Positions 10,958 through 19,627 of a stretch of 64,000 bases of DNA are shown piece by piece. A model generated the notes under the pieces. That model was given only the letters and a program-made list of their open reading frames with translations, made no database searches and was not told the origin of the DNA. The stretch's first letter is position 1, and the number at the start of each line of letters is the position of its first letter. The stretch is from NCBI RefSeq assembly GCF_022397955.1, contig NZ_JAKEUQ010000017.1, positions 1-64,000 of the forward strand. The letters are read 5' to 3'. The stretch is from Vibrio sp. Isolate32 (GTDB taxonomy: Bacteria > Pseudomonadota > Gammaproteobacteria > Enterobacterales > Vibrionaceae). The translations under genes and the position numbers were made by a program.

Positions 10958-10970
10958 TGACTTATCGTCA
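10958..10970. promoter_or_regulatory. Putative TetR operator O4 (TGACTTATCGTCA)
   Basis: A weaker copy of the motif (mismatches in the left half) directly beside O3. Confidence 0.5.
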
Positions 10971-11250
10971 TAATAGCTCATTTATTGATCATATCAAGAT
11001 GTTTTATAAATTTAATATACTTTGTGAATAACTGGGTGAATAGGTGAGAGAATTATCAATAGCTAAAAGGTGTGATGGGTATGTGAACATCCTACGAAAA
11101 AATTGGCGTGTCATGCTGCCTTTATGGGGCAAACCTCTCCTTATGGTTAATATTTGTCTCACTGATGTGGTTTTCTGCTAAGTTGCTATAAATTCAGTAT
11201 GGGGTGACTTACAATAGAGTCAACGACCTACCTTTTTTGAGAACACGATA

Positions 11251-12006
11251 TTGAGCGCCAAATATTCTTATTTAGCTTGGCAAGTGAATACTTCTAGCCC
11301 AGCAGAAAAGCTTGTTTTATTGATGCTTGCAGACGGTGCGGATGAATCCGGTTACACCAATGTGTGCCTGCAATCGGCAAGTCAGCTTTGTGCTCTCTCT
11401 ACGTTTGGTTTAGCCGACTGCCTTAAGTGCCTAGTCGACCAAGGTATTCTCGATAAGGTAAAAGTAGATTATCGAGATCAAAAAGAGATTCACGTTTTCA
11501 AAATGCTCATTGAGCAAGAGCAAGCTGCAGCGGACATTGAGGTTCAACCGACCAATAGTATTCCGGTCTACTCTACTGCACCTAAGTTTCAGCCTGCTCC
11601 GGCACCGATGCAAAACATGCAGCATGCCCCTCGCCCACAAAGCCGAGGCTCAATGACCAGCAACACGGTTTCCACTCATGATTTGGATGAAGAGATCATT
11701 CCAACATGGGCAGAACGTGCGTTTAAATTCTCCGGCCTTGCTGGTGACCATAGCTTAATATGGAAAAAATTTGTCCTCTGGTATAAAGCCAAAGCCAATG
11801 AACTCATGCCAATCTCTCGCATCGAATCTAAGTTGCAGTACTGGTTAGTTAACGAGAAGCAAAATGAAAGACAACAACAGCAGAAGACCTCTCAATATTC
11901 AGGAAATGCAGGACAAGCTCAAGGAAATGGGTATCGACAAAAGCTTAGCCCATCTGAACGCTTCAGGCAGCAGCTCATTCAAAAAGGCAAAAAGCCAACC
12001 TTCTGA
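11251..12006 (+). CDS. DnaT-like ssDNA-binding domain protein (replication restart/initiation)
   Basis: A 251-residue protein with an N-terminal winged-helix-like region (about 1-90: AEKLVLLMLADGADESGYTN, LSTFGLADCLKCLVDQGIL), a Pro/Gln-rich linker (about 95-140), and a C-terminal region resembling the DnaT DNA-binding domain (about 148-210: PTWAERAFKFSGL, WKKFVLWYKAKA, ESKLQYWL). DnaT acts in PriA-dependent primosome assembly in E. coli. The start appears to be TTG at 11251; no in-frame ATG follows early. Its last 143 bases overlap the next gene in another frame. Assignment rests on pattern similarity to DnaT, and a phage-type replication protein is the alternative. Confidence 0.78.
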   Translation: MSAKYSYLAWQVNTSSPAEKLVLLMLADGADESGYTNVCLQSASQLCALSTFGLADCLKCLVDQGILDKVKVDYRDQKEIHVFKMLIEQEQAAADIEVQPTNSIPVYSTAPKFQPAPAPMQNMQHAPRPQSRGSMTSNTVSTHDLDEEIIPTWAERAFKFSGLAGDHSLIWKKFVLWYKAKANELMPISRIESKLQYWLVNEKQNERQQQQKTSQYSGNAGQAQGNGYRQKLSPSERFRQQLIQKGKKPTF

Positions 12007-12679
12007 TCCTGCACCTACAGTCGTTCCAGAAGTTTTACCGGCAGTTTCGTCGCCATCGGTACCTGTTGTTGAATCAGACACTGACTCAAATCAACAAGTA
12101 CCTGTGGTTGACCAAGATCCTTCTGAACTAGAACTGACTGATTGGTGTATCCATGTGTTCGGCTCTTTCTTGAGCGTGTACGAGACTCAGTGGGAATACC
12201 AATACGGTAGTGAACCAAGCGGTAAGTTCATTGAATTTGCTAACTCTGTCGATTCTGACGGCCTTAACCGTGTGCTCATGCACTGTCATGAGCGTATTCA
12301 GCTAGGCAACAGCTGGCCACCGCAAATGGGTGAGCTTTGGATTCTGAAAGACTCTCTGACGGAAGAAGAGCTGTTGGATAGCCGCATTCGAGTATTGTCT
12401 CGCACTGCTGCGAACAAGATTGAGAAATGGCTTATTCAAAACAAGCTGTATGACTTAAAACGCACTGCGGAAAACAAGCTTGATGGCCTGTTTAAGAAGT
12501 ATTACTTGGAAGCAAAACGTTTAGACGAGAAAGGTATGCTTGAAACGGAGTTACCGCAATTCCTTCTTGCCGCCAACTCAGTGAAGAATCTGAATGATTT
12601 GAAGCGTGAAGAGTACGAAAGCAAACATGGTAAAGCGCTGAATCCAAGAATCCAACAGATTCTCAACAGCAAGAAATAG
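11864..12679 (+). CDS. Hypothetical protein, possible helicase-loader (P-like) partner of the DnaT-like protein
   Basis: The 271-residue product starts inside the preceding gene, overlapping it by 143 bases in the +2 frame. Residues 1-90 are polar and low in complexity. The region from about 88 (ELELTDWCIHVFGSFLSVYE) to about 160 (GNSWPPQMGELWILKDSLT) looks like phage replication P-type proteins, which load the replicative helicase; this is a weak resemblance, and I would not name it further. A helical, Lys/Glu-rich C-terminus follows. The dnaT-dnaC order of E. coli suggests by analogy a loader pair. A start further in would shorten the overlap. Confidence 0.72.
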   Translation: MKDNNSRRPLNIQEMQDKLKEMGIDKSLAHLNASGSSSFKKAKSQPSDPAPTVVPEVLPAVSSPSVPVVESDTDSNQQVPVVDQDPSELELTDWCIHVFGSFLSVYETQWEYQYGSEPSGKFIEFANSVDSDGLNRVLMHCHERIQLGNSWPPQMGELWILKDSLTEEELLDSRIRVLSRTAANKIEKWLIQNKLYDLKRTAENKLDGLFKKYYLEAKRLDEKGMLETELPQFLLAANSVKNLNDLKREEYESKHGKALNPRIQQILNSKK

Positions 12680-12721
12680 CCACTCGCTTTCTAGTGTGAA
12701 ATACACAGTGAACAGATACAA

Positions 12722-12750
12722 AAATGCCAGCAATTAAGCTGGCATTTTTT
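12722..12750 (+). terminator. Rho-independent terminator
   Basis: AATGCCAGC and GCTGGCATT pair around AATTAA, followed by a run of six T (12745-12750). It lies 43 bases after the preceding stop. Confidence 0.9.
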
Positions 12751-12813
12751 ATGAATTCTTACGAACTCTTTAGCGACTAAACAACCGTTATTTACGATCG
12801 CCTTACTGAGTAG

Positions 12814-13308
12814 TTACAGTAGGTGGATAGTTGCGTTTAGCGTGAATACGCCTGAGTCGTCATCTTTCATTTTGAAGTTTTGGTAGCTAGCGCCTACAGA
12901 TAGAGGACCAAAGATAAAGTATTCTGCGCCTACACCGTACATGATATCAACATCGTCTTGCTTGAAGTTGTCGCCTTTCAGCTCGTAAGAGTGAAGACCA
13001 CCTTTCGCGTATACGTGAAGAGGACCGAAGTCGATGCTTGGTTTGATTGCTAGGTAAGCAGTGCTTGCATCTAGGTTTGTAAGATTACGGTTACCGTACT
13101 TAACGCTGTCGAAAGAGCCTAGATCCCAGTAACCCGCTTCAACACCGATAAGTGGCAGGATACCTGTACCCACGTGGATACCCACTGCTGTTTCTTCTTC
13201 GTTACCTAATGAGTTTTGACCACCCATTACACCGCCGTACAACCAAGAATCAGCCATTGCTGTTGAAGATGCACCTAGCAGTGCTAGTGCCAATAACGTT
13301 TTTTTCAT
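12814..13308 (-). CDS. Small outer-membrane beta-barrel protein (OmpA-like barrel)
   Basis: A 164-residue protein with a signal peptide (MKKTLLALALLGASSTAMA, cleavage before DSW) and about eight short amphipathic strands with Gly/aromatic spacing (LYGGVMGG, VGIHVGTG, IGVEAGYW, YAKGGLHSYEL, YGVGAEYFI, VGASYQNFK). This fits an eight-stranded OmpA/OmpX-like barrel without a periplasmic domain. The function is unknown. The gene stands alone between convergent and same-strand neighbours. Confidence 0.8.
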   Translation of the reverse strand: MKKTLLALALLGASSTAMADSWLYGGVMGGQNSLGNEEETAVGIHVGTGILPLIGVEAGYWDLGSFDSVKYGNRNLTNLDASTAYLAIKPSIDFGPLHVYAKGGLHSYELKGDNFKQDDVDIMYGVGAEYFIFGPLSVGASYQNFKMKDDDSGVFTLNATIHLL

Positions 13309-13451
13309 ATTCGACCTTTTTCGTCCTAGTGGCAGGCCTTGAGTGGTAATAAATTGCCACCAAGTCGCCCTGTATGTAATAACTATTCAATTAGTAATGC
13401 AATAAGCAAGATTTATACCCAAACCTTGCCATTGCGTCTAGCATTATTCCT

Positions 13452-16400
13452 TCAGCAAGCATCGATTGCGTTTTTAACACGCTTATCTGACACCGGATAA
13501 GGCGTACCGAGTTGCTGTGCGAAGAAGCTTACACGAAGCTCTTCTATCATCCAACGCACCTCTTTTACGTTTTCTGGAACCGCGATCCCTTTTGGAATTT
13601 TATTCAGCAGCTCTTTGTAATCATTCATTACCGACTCAACTTTGATCATATGCAAACGATCTTTGTTAGGGTCAATTGGCAGCTTCTCCATGCGGCGTTC
13701 GATTGCCTTCATATAGCGTAGGATATCTGGCAAGCGTTTCCATCCACATTCTGTGGCAAAACCCTTAAAAATCAAACCTTCTACCTGAGCTTTTATGTCA
13801 GAAAGTGCAAATGCCATAGAAAGATCCACACGCCCTTTCAGCTTCTTGCTAATGCTGAATGCCGTAGTAAGGATGGTTTCTACCTGCTGAGCAATCTCAA
13901 CCACAGTATCACCCAACTCCGCACGTACGTGTTCTTTCAGTGCTTCGAACTGCTCTGGTTCCCAAACCAAACCGCCCTTCTCTTCGATCAGCTTATCAAT
14001 ACCACAAGCGATACAGTCATCGATAAGATCGAGAACCTTGCCGTATGGGTTGAAGTACAAGCCAAGTTTCGATTTGTTCGGCAAGTTCGAGTGCAAGTAT
14101 TTGATTGGCGACGGCACGTTCAACAAGATCAAACGACGCTGACCCGATTTCATTGCTGAGATCTGCTCTTGCTCCGTTTCGAACAGTTTGATCTCTACAC
14201 TGTCTTTGGTATCCACTAACGCTGGGAAGGCTTTTACATCGTAGCCACCGCGCTTCTGTTGGTAGACTTTTGGTAACTCACCAAAGCTCCACGTATGCAG
14301 GTTTTGCTGCTCAATATCGTCATCCGCAACTTTAGAGAGCGTCTCTTGAACTTTGTCTTTCAGGCTCTCTTTCAGTTCATGTAAGTCTTTGTGTTCTTTC
14401 AACTTACGTTTGCGATGATCCACCGCACGGAATGTTACCTTTAAGTGCTCTGGAATCTGGTCTAACTTCCAATCATCTCGTACCACTTCTACACCTGTCA
14501 TGCGGCGCAGCTCTTTCTCAAGAGAATCCAGTAACGGCGCTTCAAGTGGTGTCACACGAGCCAAGAACGCATCAGCGTAATTTGGCGCAGGCACAAAGTT
14601 ACGTCGTAACGTCTTTGGTAGTGACTTGATTAAGCTAACCACCAATTCTTGACGTAGGCCTGGGATCTGCCAATCAAAACCGTTCTGGTCGATTTGGTTC
14701 AAGATAGGCAGCGGAATGTGTACCGTTACACCATCGTTGTCATCGCCTGGCTCAAACTGGTAGCTCAGTTTTAACTTCAGGCCATTTTGGTGCCAGAAGT
14801 TCGGATAGTCTAAATCGGTAACGTGGCTCGCATCACCGCGGAACAGCATCGATTTCTCGAAGTTAAGTAGCTCTGGAGTCTCTTTGCTGGTTTTCTTCCA
14901 CCAAGTATCAAAGTGACGGCCCGAAACCACCTCTTCGCCTACGCGCTGGTCGTAGAATTCAAACAGCTCGTCATCATCGATTAAGATGTCACGACGACGT
15001 GATTTATGCTCAAGCTCTTCCACTTCTTGGAGAAGCTTGCGGTTCTGTTTGAAGAACGCGTGCTTGGTTTCCCATTCACCTTCAACCAGTGCACTACGCA
15101 CGAACAACTCACGGCTAATCGTTGGGTCAATCGCGCCATAGTTCACTAGGCGTTTCGGAACGATTGGAATTCCGTAAAGCATCACTTTTTCGTGTGCCAT
15201 TACCGCCGCTTGTTTCTTAGACCAGTGTGGTTCGCTGAAGCTACGCTTAATTAGGTGCTTCGCTAACGGCTCAATCCACTCAGGCTGAATTTTAGCAATC
15301 ACACGACCCCATAGTTTTGAGGTTTCCACCAGCTCAGCAGACATGATCCACTTAGGCTGTTTCTTAAATAGGCCAGACGCAGGGAAGATATGGAAGCGCG
15401 CGTTACGTGCGCCTTGGTATTCATTCTTCTCTTGGTCTTTCATACCGATGTGAGAAAGCAATCCTGATAGTAGCGACTGGTGAATGCCATCGTAACTACC
15501 CGGTTCATCGTTGAGCTTGGTATCCAGCTCACGCATTGCTTGGTGAATTTGGAAGTACACGTCTTGCCACTCACGAATGCGCAGGTAGTTCAGGTAATCT
15601 TGTTTACACTGCTTACGGAACTGGTTACTCGACAGCGCTTTTTGCTGTTGCTTGATGTAGTCCCACAGGTTCACAAAGGTGATGAAGTCTGAGTCTTTGT
15701 CGAAGAAACGCTTGTGCTTGTCGTCAGACGATTGCTGTTTGTCTGATGGACGCTCACGCGGGTCTTGGATTGAAAGTGCAGACGCAATAACCATCACTTC
15801 ATGTAGACAGCGGTTGTTTGGCGCTTCGATAACCATGCGCGCTAAACGCGGGTCGATCGGTAGCTTAGACAGCTTACGACCAATTGCCGTTAGCTTCTTA
15901 GTATCGTCGCCTTGGTTCTTGTTCTTGTTGCTTGGTTTACCAGAAGCAATCGCACCCAGCTCTTCAAGCAGTCTTACACCATCTTGAATGTTGCGCTTAT
16001 CTGGCGCTTCAACGAATGGGAATGCTTGAATGTCGCCTAGCCCTAGTGCCGTCATCTGCAGGATTACCGACGCTAGATTGGTACGCAGAATCTCAGGATC
16101 GGTAAACTCTGGGCGTGACTCGAAATCTTCTTCAGAGTACAAGCGAATACAGATACCCTCAGCCACACGACCACAACGACCTTTACGCTGGTTCGCACTC
16201 GCTTGAGAAATCGGCTCAATCGGTAGACGTTGTACTTTGGTACGGTAGCTGTAACGACTGATACGCGCAGTACCTGGGTCGATTACGTACTTGATGCCCG
16301 GAACCGTTAGCGAGGTTTCTGCTACGTTAGTTGCCAGTACAATGCGACGGCCTGTGTGTGACTGGAAGATACGGTTCTGTTCACCCGCCGATAAGCGTGC

Positions 16401-17519
16401 GTACAAAGGTACAATCTCGGTATCACGCAGATTACGCTTACTTAGTGCGTCCGCAGTATCACGAATTTCACGCTCACCATTCATGAAGATCAGGATGTCG
16501 CCTAAGCCTTCATCACACAGCTCATCAACCGCTTCGAAGATACCTTCCATTTGGTCGCGATTAGAATCGCTGTCGTCACCACCTAATGGGCGGTAGCGTG
16601 TATCAACTGGGTAAGTACGGCCCGATACTTCGATGATTGGTGCATTATCGAAGTGCTTAGAGAAACGCTCTGGGTCGATGGTTGCCGAGGTAATGATCAC
16701 TTTTAGATCAGGACGCTTTGGTAGCAACTCTTTCAGGTAACCCATGATGAAATCGATGTTTAGGCTACGTTCGTGTGCTTCATCGATAATGATGGTGTCG
16801 TACTGATTTAAGAAACGGTCGTGTTGAATCTCCGCCAGTAGAATACCGTCGGTCATCAGTTTGATTTGTGTGTTGTCAGAAATCTGGTCGTTGAATCGAA
16901 CCTTATAACCAACAAATTCACCCAACTGGGTTTCCATCTCTTCAGCAATACGGTTCGCCACCGAACGCGCAGCTAGACGACGAGGCTGAGTATGACCAAT
17001 TAGGCCAAAGCGGCCACGGCCAAGCTCAGAACAGATCTTAGGTAACTGAGTGGTTTTACCCGAGCCCGTTTCACCCGCCACGATAACCACTTGGTTTTCT
17101 TCAATGGCTTTAGCGATGTCGTCGCGCTTTTGGCTAACAGGAAGAATCTCTGGATATTCAATGGTTGGTTTTTGCGCAGTACGCTGGGTTGCCGTCATCA
17201 TCGATTGGGCAATGTCTAATGTGATTTCATCAAAAACAGCATGCTTAGATTGTTCGTTCTTAATTTTGCTTGCACCAGCAATTCGCTTACTCAAACGGAA
17301 GCGATCGCGCATCATGCACTCATTTAAGGCCTTACGAAGAGAGGCTGGGCTATTTTGAGATGATGCTGTATTGGTTGCTGCTGAATGATCGGCAGGTTTA
17401 GCTTTTGGTTGTTTAGCAGGTCGGGTCGATGCGGGGTTGTTCGATTTCACTTCGTTCATTGTAGAACTCTGCTGTGCTGCATTCTTGTTGTTATCTGCTT
17501 TTTCCGGAGACGAAGTCAA
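13452..17519 (-). CDS. hrpA: ATP-dependent RNA helicase HrpA
   Basis: HrpA is a DEAH-box helicase acting on structured mRNA and on stalled or collided ribosomes. The 1355 residues are near the family length of 1300. Walker A (VAGETGSGKTTQLP) lies at about 148, DEAH in IIIDEAHERSLN at about 245, SAT in ITSATID, and motif VI as NQRKGRCGR. The winged-helix, HA2, OB and the long HrpA-specific C-terminal region (DUF3418) follow. The start is probably TTG at 17519, with AGGAAG six bases upstream. The first 100 residues are Ala/Ser/Lys-rich and probably disordered. Confidence 0.97.
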   Translation of the reverse strand: MTSSPEKADNNKNAAQQSSTMNEVKSNNPASTRPAKQPKAKPADHSAATNTASSQNSPASLRKALNECMMRDRFRLSKRIAGASKIKNEQSKHAVFDEITLDIAQSMMTATQRTAQKPTIEYPEILPVSQKRDDIAKAIEENQVVIVAGETGSGKTTQLPKICSELGRGRFGLIGHTQPRRLAARSVANRIAEEMETQLGEFVGYKVRFNDQISDNTQIKLMTDGILLAEIQHDRFLNQYDTIIIDEAHERSLNIDFIMGYLKELLPKRPDLKVIITSATIDPERFSKHFDNAPIIEVSGRTYPVDTRYRPLGGDDSDSNRDQMEGIFEAVDELCDEGLGDILIFMNGEREIRDTADALSKRNLRDTEIVPLYARLSAGEQNRIFQSHTGRRIVLATNVAETSLTVPGIKYVIDPGTARISRYSYRTKVQRLPIEPISQASANQRKGRCGRVAEGICIRLYSEEDFESRPEFTDPEILRTNLASVILQMTALGLGDIQAFPFVEAPDKRNIQDGVRLLEELGAIASGKPSNKNKNQGDDTKKLTAIGRKLSKLPIDPRLARMVIEAPNNRCLHEVMVIASALSIQDPRERPSDKQQSSDDKHKRFFDKDSDFITFVNLWDYIKQQQKALSSNQFRKQCKQDYLNYLRIREWQDVYFQIHQAMRELDTKLNDEPGSYDGIHQSLLSGLLSHIGMKDQEKNEYQGARNARFHIFPASGLFKKQPKWIMSAELVETSKLWGRVIAKIQPEWIEPLAKHLIKRSFSEPHWSKKQAAVMAHEKVMLYGIPIVPKRLVNYGAIDPTISRELFVRSALVEGEWETKHAFFKQNRKLLQEVEELEHKSRRRDILIDDDELFEFYDQRVGEEVVSGRHFDTWWKKTSKETPELLNFEKSMLFRGDASHVTDLDYPNFWHQNGLKLKLSYQFEPGDDNDGVTVHIPLPILNQIDQNGFDWQIPGLRQELVVSLIKSLPKTLRRNFVPAPNYADAFLARVTPLEAPLLDSLEKELRRMTGVEVVRDDWKLDQIPEHLKVTFRAVDHRKRKLKEHKDLHELKESLKDKVQETLSKVADDDIEQQNLHTWSFGELPKVYQQKRGGYDVKAFPALVDTKDSVEIKLFETEQEQISAMKSGQRRLILLNVPSPIKYLHSNLPNKSKLGLYFNPYGKVLDLIDDCIACGIDKLIEEKGGLVWEPEQFEALKEHVRAELGDTVVEIAQQVETILTTAFSISKKLKGRVDLSMAFALSDIKAQVEGLIFKGFATECGWKRLPDILRYMKAIERRMEKLPIDPNKDRLHMIKVESVMNDYKELLNKIPKGIAVPENVKEVRWMIEELRVSFFAQQLGTPYPVSDKRVKNAIDAC

Positions 17520-17741
17520 AGCGCTTCCTATTCTTGTACTTATTAAACTCGCGCGATTATATCACAAATCTCAAACAAAAAGCCTGATAGCGAAGGGAAA
17601 ACCTTTTGCTATTAAATTGATTAATCACGCTGCCACTAGCACGAGCTAAGAAAGTGAGATCAAATGTATGTCGCACTTAATAAACTACGGCTTAAAACTA
17701 CTTAAAAACGTATTATTAAAAACTACAGTTAAAAGCCACTC

Positions 17742-19058
17742 TTAAAACTCGAACTGGAAGTAAACCGTGTTGTAATTACTGCCGCCTTTGATGCGACCAA
17801 ATTGGGATGCCTTTTCAAAGATCGCAGAACGGTGGTGCAGTGAGTAACCAAACCATAAATTGTTGAGGTCATTCTTACCGATAAGGTCACCGACATTCAC
17901 ATCAAACGAGAAGTCCAAGTAGTTTAATAAGTGACTTGCCGTGTAGCCCTTACGGTCCATTTCAGAACCTTCGATGTAAGTAATCGAATCTATGTAAGAC
18001 ATACCCTCCGCAACACCAAATCGCCACTGCGTTGGCCAGTTAAAGGTGTAGTACGCTTTAATCGCAATAATGTATTCCGTGCTACTGGATTGAACCTCTG
18101 AACTCCAATGGTGAGCGATACCTGGCGTTAAGTAGATATCCAACGGCAAACCAAAGATCTCATCAGTTAAAGGGTGACCATAGAAGAATGATGTGAGTTG
18201 GTTATTGTACTCGTCTTTCTCGGTGTTGAATTTCATGATGTCGCCGATATTCGACGGCGTTGCCCAACCGTGCGCGACTCGTAAGTAAGGCGCATTGCTC
18301 AACTTAGGCTTAGGCGCTTTTGTTTGGTCGCTGAAGAAACCAAAACCAAGGTAAAGCTCGCCTTGGTAACGATCTTCGATAATAGAAGAGTCGTAAGCGT
18401 TGTCATCCAATCGAGTCACACTGGTTGAACCCAACAGATAAAGGTTAGAGATAACATGGTAACGCGCTTCAACGCCAAGATTTAAATCTACGCCTGCACC
18501 AATCGACTGTCCCGTAGCCGAGTAGTATTTACTGTTAAAATCAGCGCTTTTATAACGCAGTGTCGCACTTGGGTAGAACTCCCAGTCGCCTGTCTCGTAC
18601 TTGGCTTTCGCACGTAAGTTACTGTGAAGGTTGAATTCACTATCACTCATGATTTCCGTTTCAACCGCCCACTGCTCATCCAATTGATACGTCAGTTGTC
18701 CACCGAAGTCAGTGATGTCACCTTCAATCGCATTCTGTTCAGAGGTCGGGATATCAATAAAGCGCATTCGAGAGATGGCGTTGAAAGACCACTTTTGATC
18801 TTCGGTTTGATATAGGTAAGCACCCATTTCCGTACCATCAATGAACACATAGTTGTTTTTAAAGAACAACATTGGGACAAACGAACTGACTGTCTTATCA
18901 CCACCAGCGGTGTCGTAAGGGATACTGGCAGTACGGAACATTGCCGCAATACCCCACTCTTGCTCTTCAGCAGCCCACGCCACACTATTCGCTAAGAAAG
19001 CGTTACTTAATAAAATTGTCCCATACGAGATGAGCTTCGGTGAAAATTTGCGCTTCAT
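17742..19058 (-). CDS. MipA/OmpV-family outer-membrane protein
   Basis: A 438-residue barrel precursor with signal peptide (cleavage after VAWA, about 29). It begins with MipA/OmpV-type sequence (WGIAAMFRTASIPYD, SSFVPMLFFKNNYVFIDG, EMGAYLYQ). The second half adds more strands (HGWATPSNIGDIMKF, HHWSSEVQSSSTEYIIAIKA) and ends TVYFQFEF with terminal Phe. MipA in E. coli links MltA and PBP1B; OmpV is a Vibrio antigen. Usual length is 250-280, so this long form probably has extra strands or a fused second part. The first reading frame is alone in its transcription unit. Confidence 0.78.
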   Translation of the reverse strand: MKRKFSPKLISYGTILLSNAFLANSVAWAAEEQEWGIAAMFRTASIPYDTAGGDKTVSSFVPMLFFKNNYVFIDGTEMGAYLYQTEDQKWSFNAISRMRFIDIPTSEQNAIEGDITDFGGQLTYQLDEQWAVETEIMSDSEFNLHSNLRAKAKYETGDWEFYPSATLRYKSADFNSKYYSATGQSIGAGVDLNLGVEARYHVISNLYLLGSTSVTRLDDNAYDSSIIEDRYQGELYLGFGFFSDQTKAPKPKLSNAPYLRVAHGWATPSNIGDIMKFNTEKDEYNNQLTSFFYGHPLTDEIFGLPLDIYLTPGIAHHWSSEVQSSSTEYIIAIKAYYTFNWPTQWRFGVAEGMSYIDSITYIEGSEMDRKGYTASHLLNYLDFSFDVNVGDLIGKNDLNNLWFGYSLHHRSAIFEKASQFGRIKGGSNYNTVYFQFEF

Positions 19059-19139
19059 TCTTGTTTAATTACTCTTTGTAATAAAATTTGTGGTACTGGT
19101 TAGACATTTATTGACTATTCTAGCCAACAATTTTTAGGT

Positions 19140-19604
19140 TTGATTGAGATTGACCGTTACAATGAAGAATATTCTCGGTTAAATAAAAGTATTGTGAAAG
19201 TCTCCGAATTACAAAACATTATAGACCACTTACCCAATGATTCCGATCCAGATATTGTTATGGGTGAAGCGTGGTTACCTGAACGCTTGATGAGCACCAA
19301 CCTAAACGGCGACATGCTATTTCTTGAATTCGATAATGCCCCTGATGACAATCAAGGGGGTGAAGAAGGCCGTGGTTTTGTGGAACACGAAATCGCAATG
19401 ATTCGAGAAAAACTAGAGCAAGTGTTGGATGAGCCTTCTGATACCAAAACGAAAGCCGACGCCCTATTAGCAATATTTCTGATGGGACATGAACTTTCTA
19501 GTTCAGAAGTTATCGAAATCCTGGAATCAACAGAGCCAGACATTGAACCCAATGAACATGAAATGGCCGCTCCAGACTTCAACGCCGAAGCGCTTAACGA
19601 CTAA
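19140..19604 (+). CDS. Hypothetical acidic protein, 154 aa, upstream of phoD-like gene
   Basis: A small soluble acidic protein with coiled-coil-like start (IDRYNEEYSRLNKSIVK) and an EHEMAAPDFNAEALND tail. The start is TTG at 19140; the first in-frame ATG would cut 40 conserved-looking residues. No known family is recognised. It precedes the phosphatase gene by 23 bases on the same strand and is probably co-transcribed with it. Confidence 0.6.
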   Translation: MIEIDRYNEEYSRLNKSIVKVSELQNIIDHLPNDSDPDIVMGEAWLPERLMSTNLNGDMLFLEFDNAPDDNQGGEEGRGFVEHEIAMIREKLEQVLDEPSDTKTKADALLAIFLMGHELSSSEVIEILESTEPDIEPNEHEMAAPDFNAEALND

Positions 19605-19627
19605 CCAACAAAGATTTAGGATCCGAC

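Larger units (their letters stand above)
10831..11250. other. Intergenic region between tetR and the dnaT-like gene
   Basis: This 420-base spacer separates divergent genes. It contains the paired TetR operators at 10941-10970 and an AT-rich stretch. No further gene, hairpin terminator or repeat is evident to me. Confidence 0.6.
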
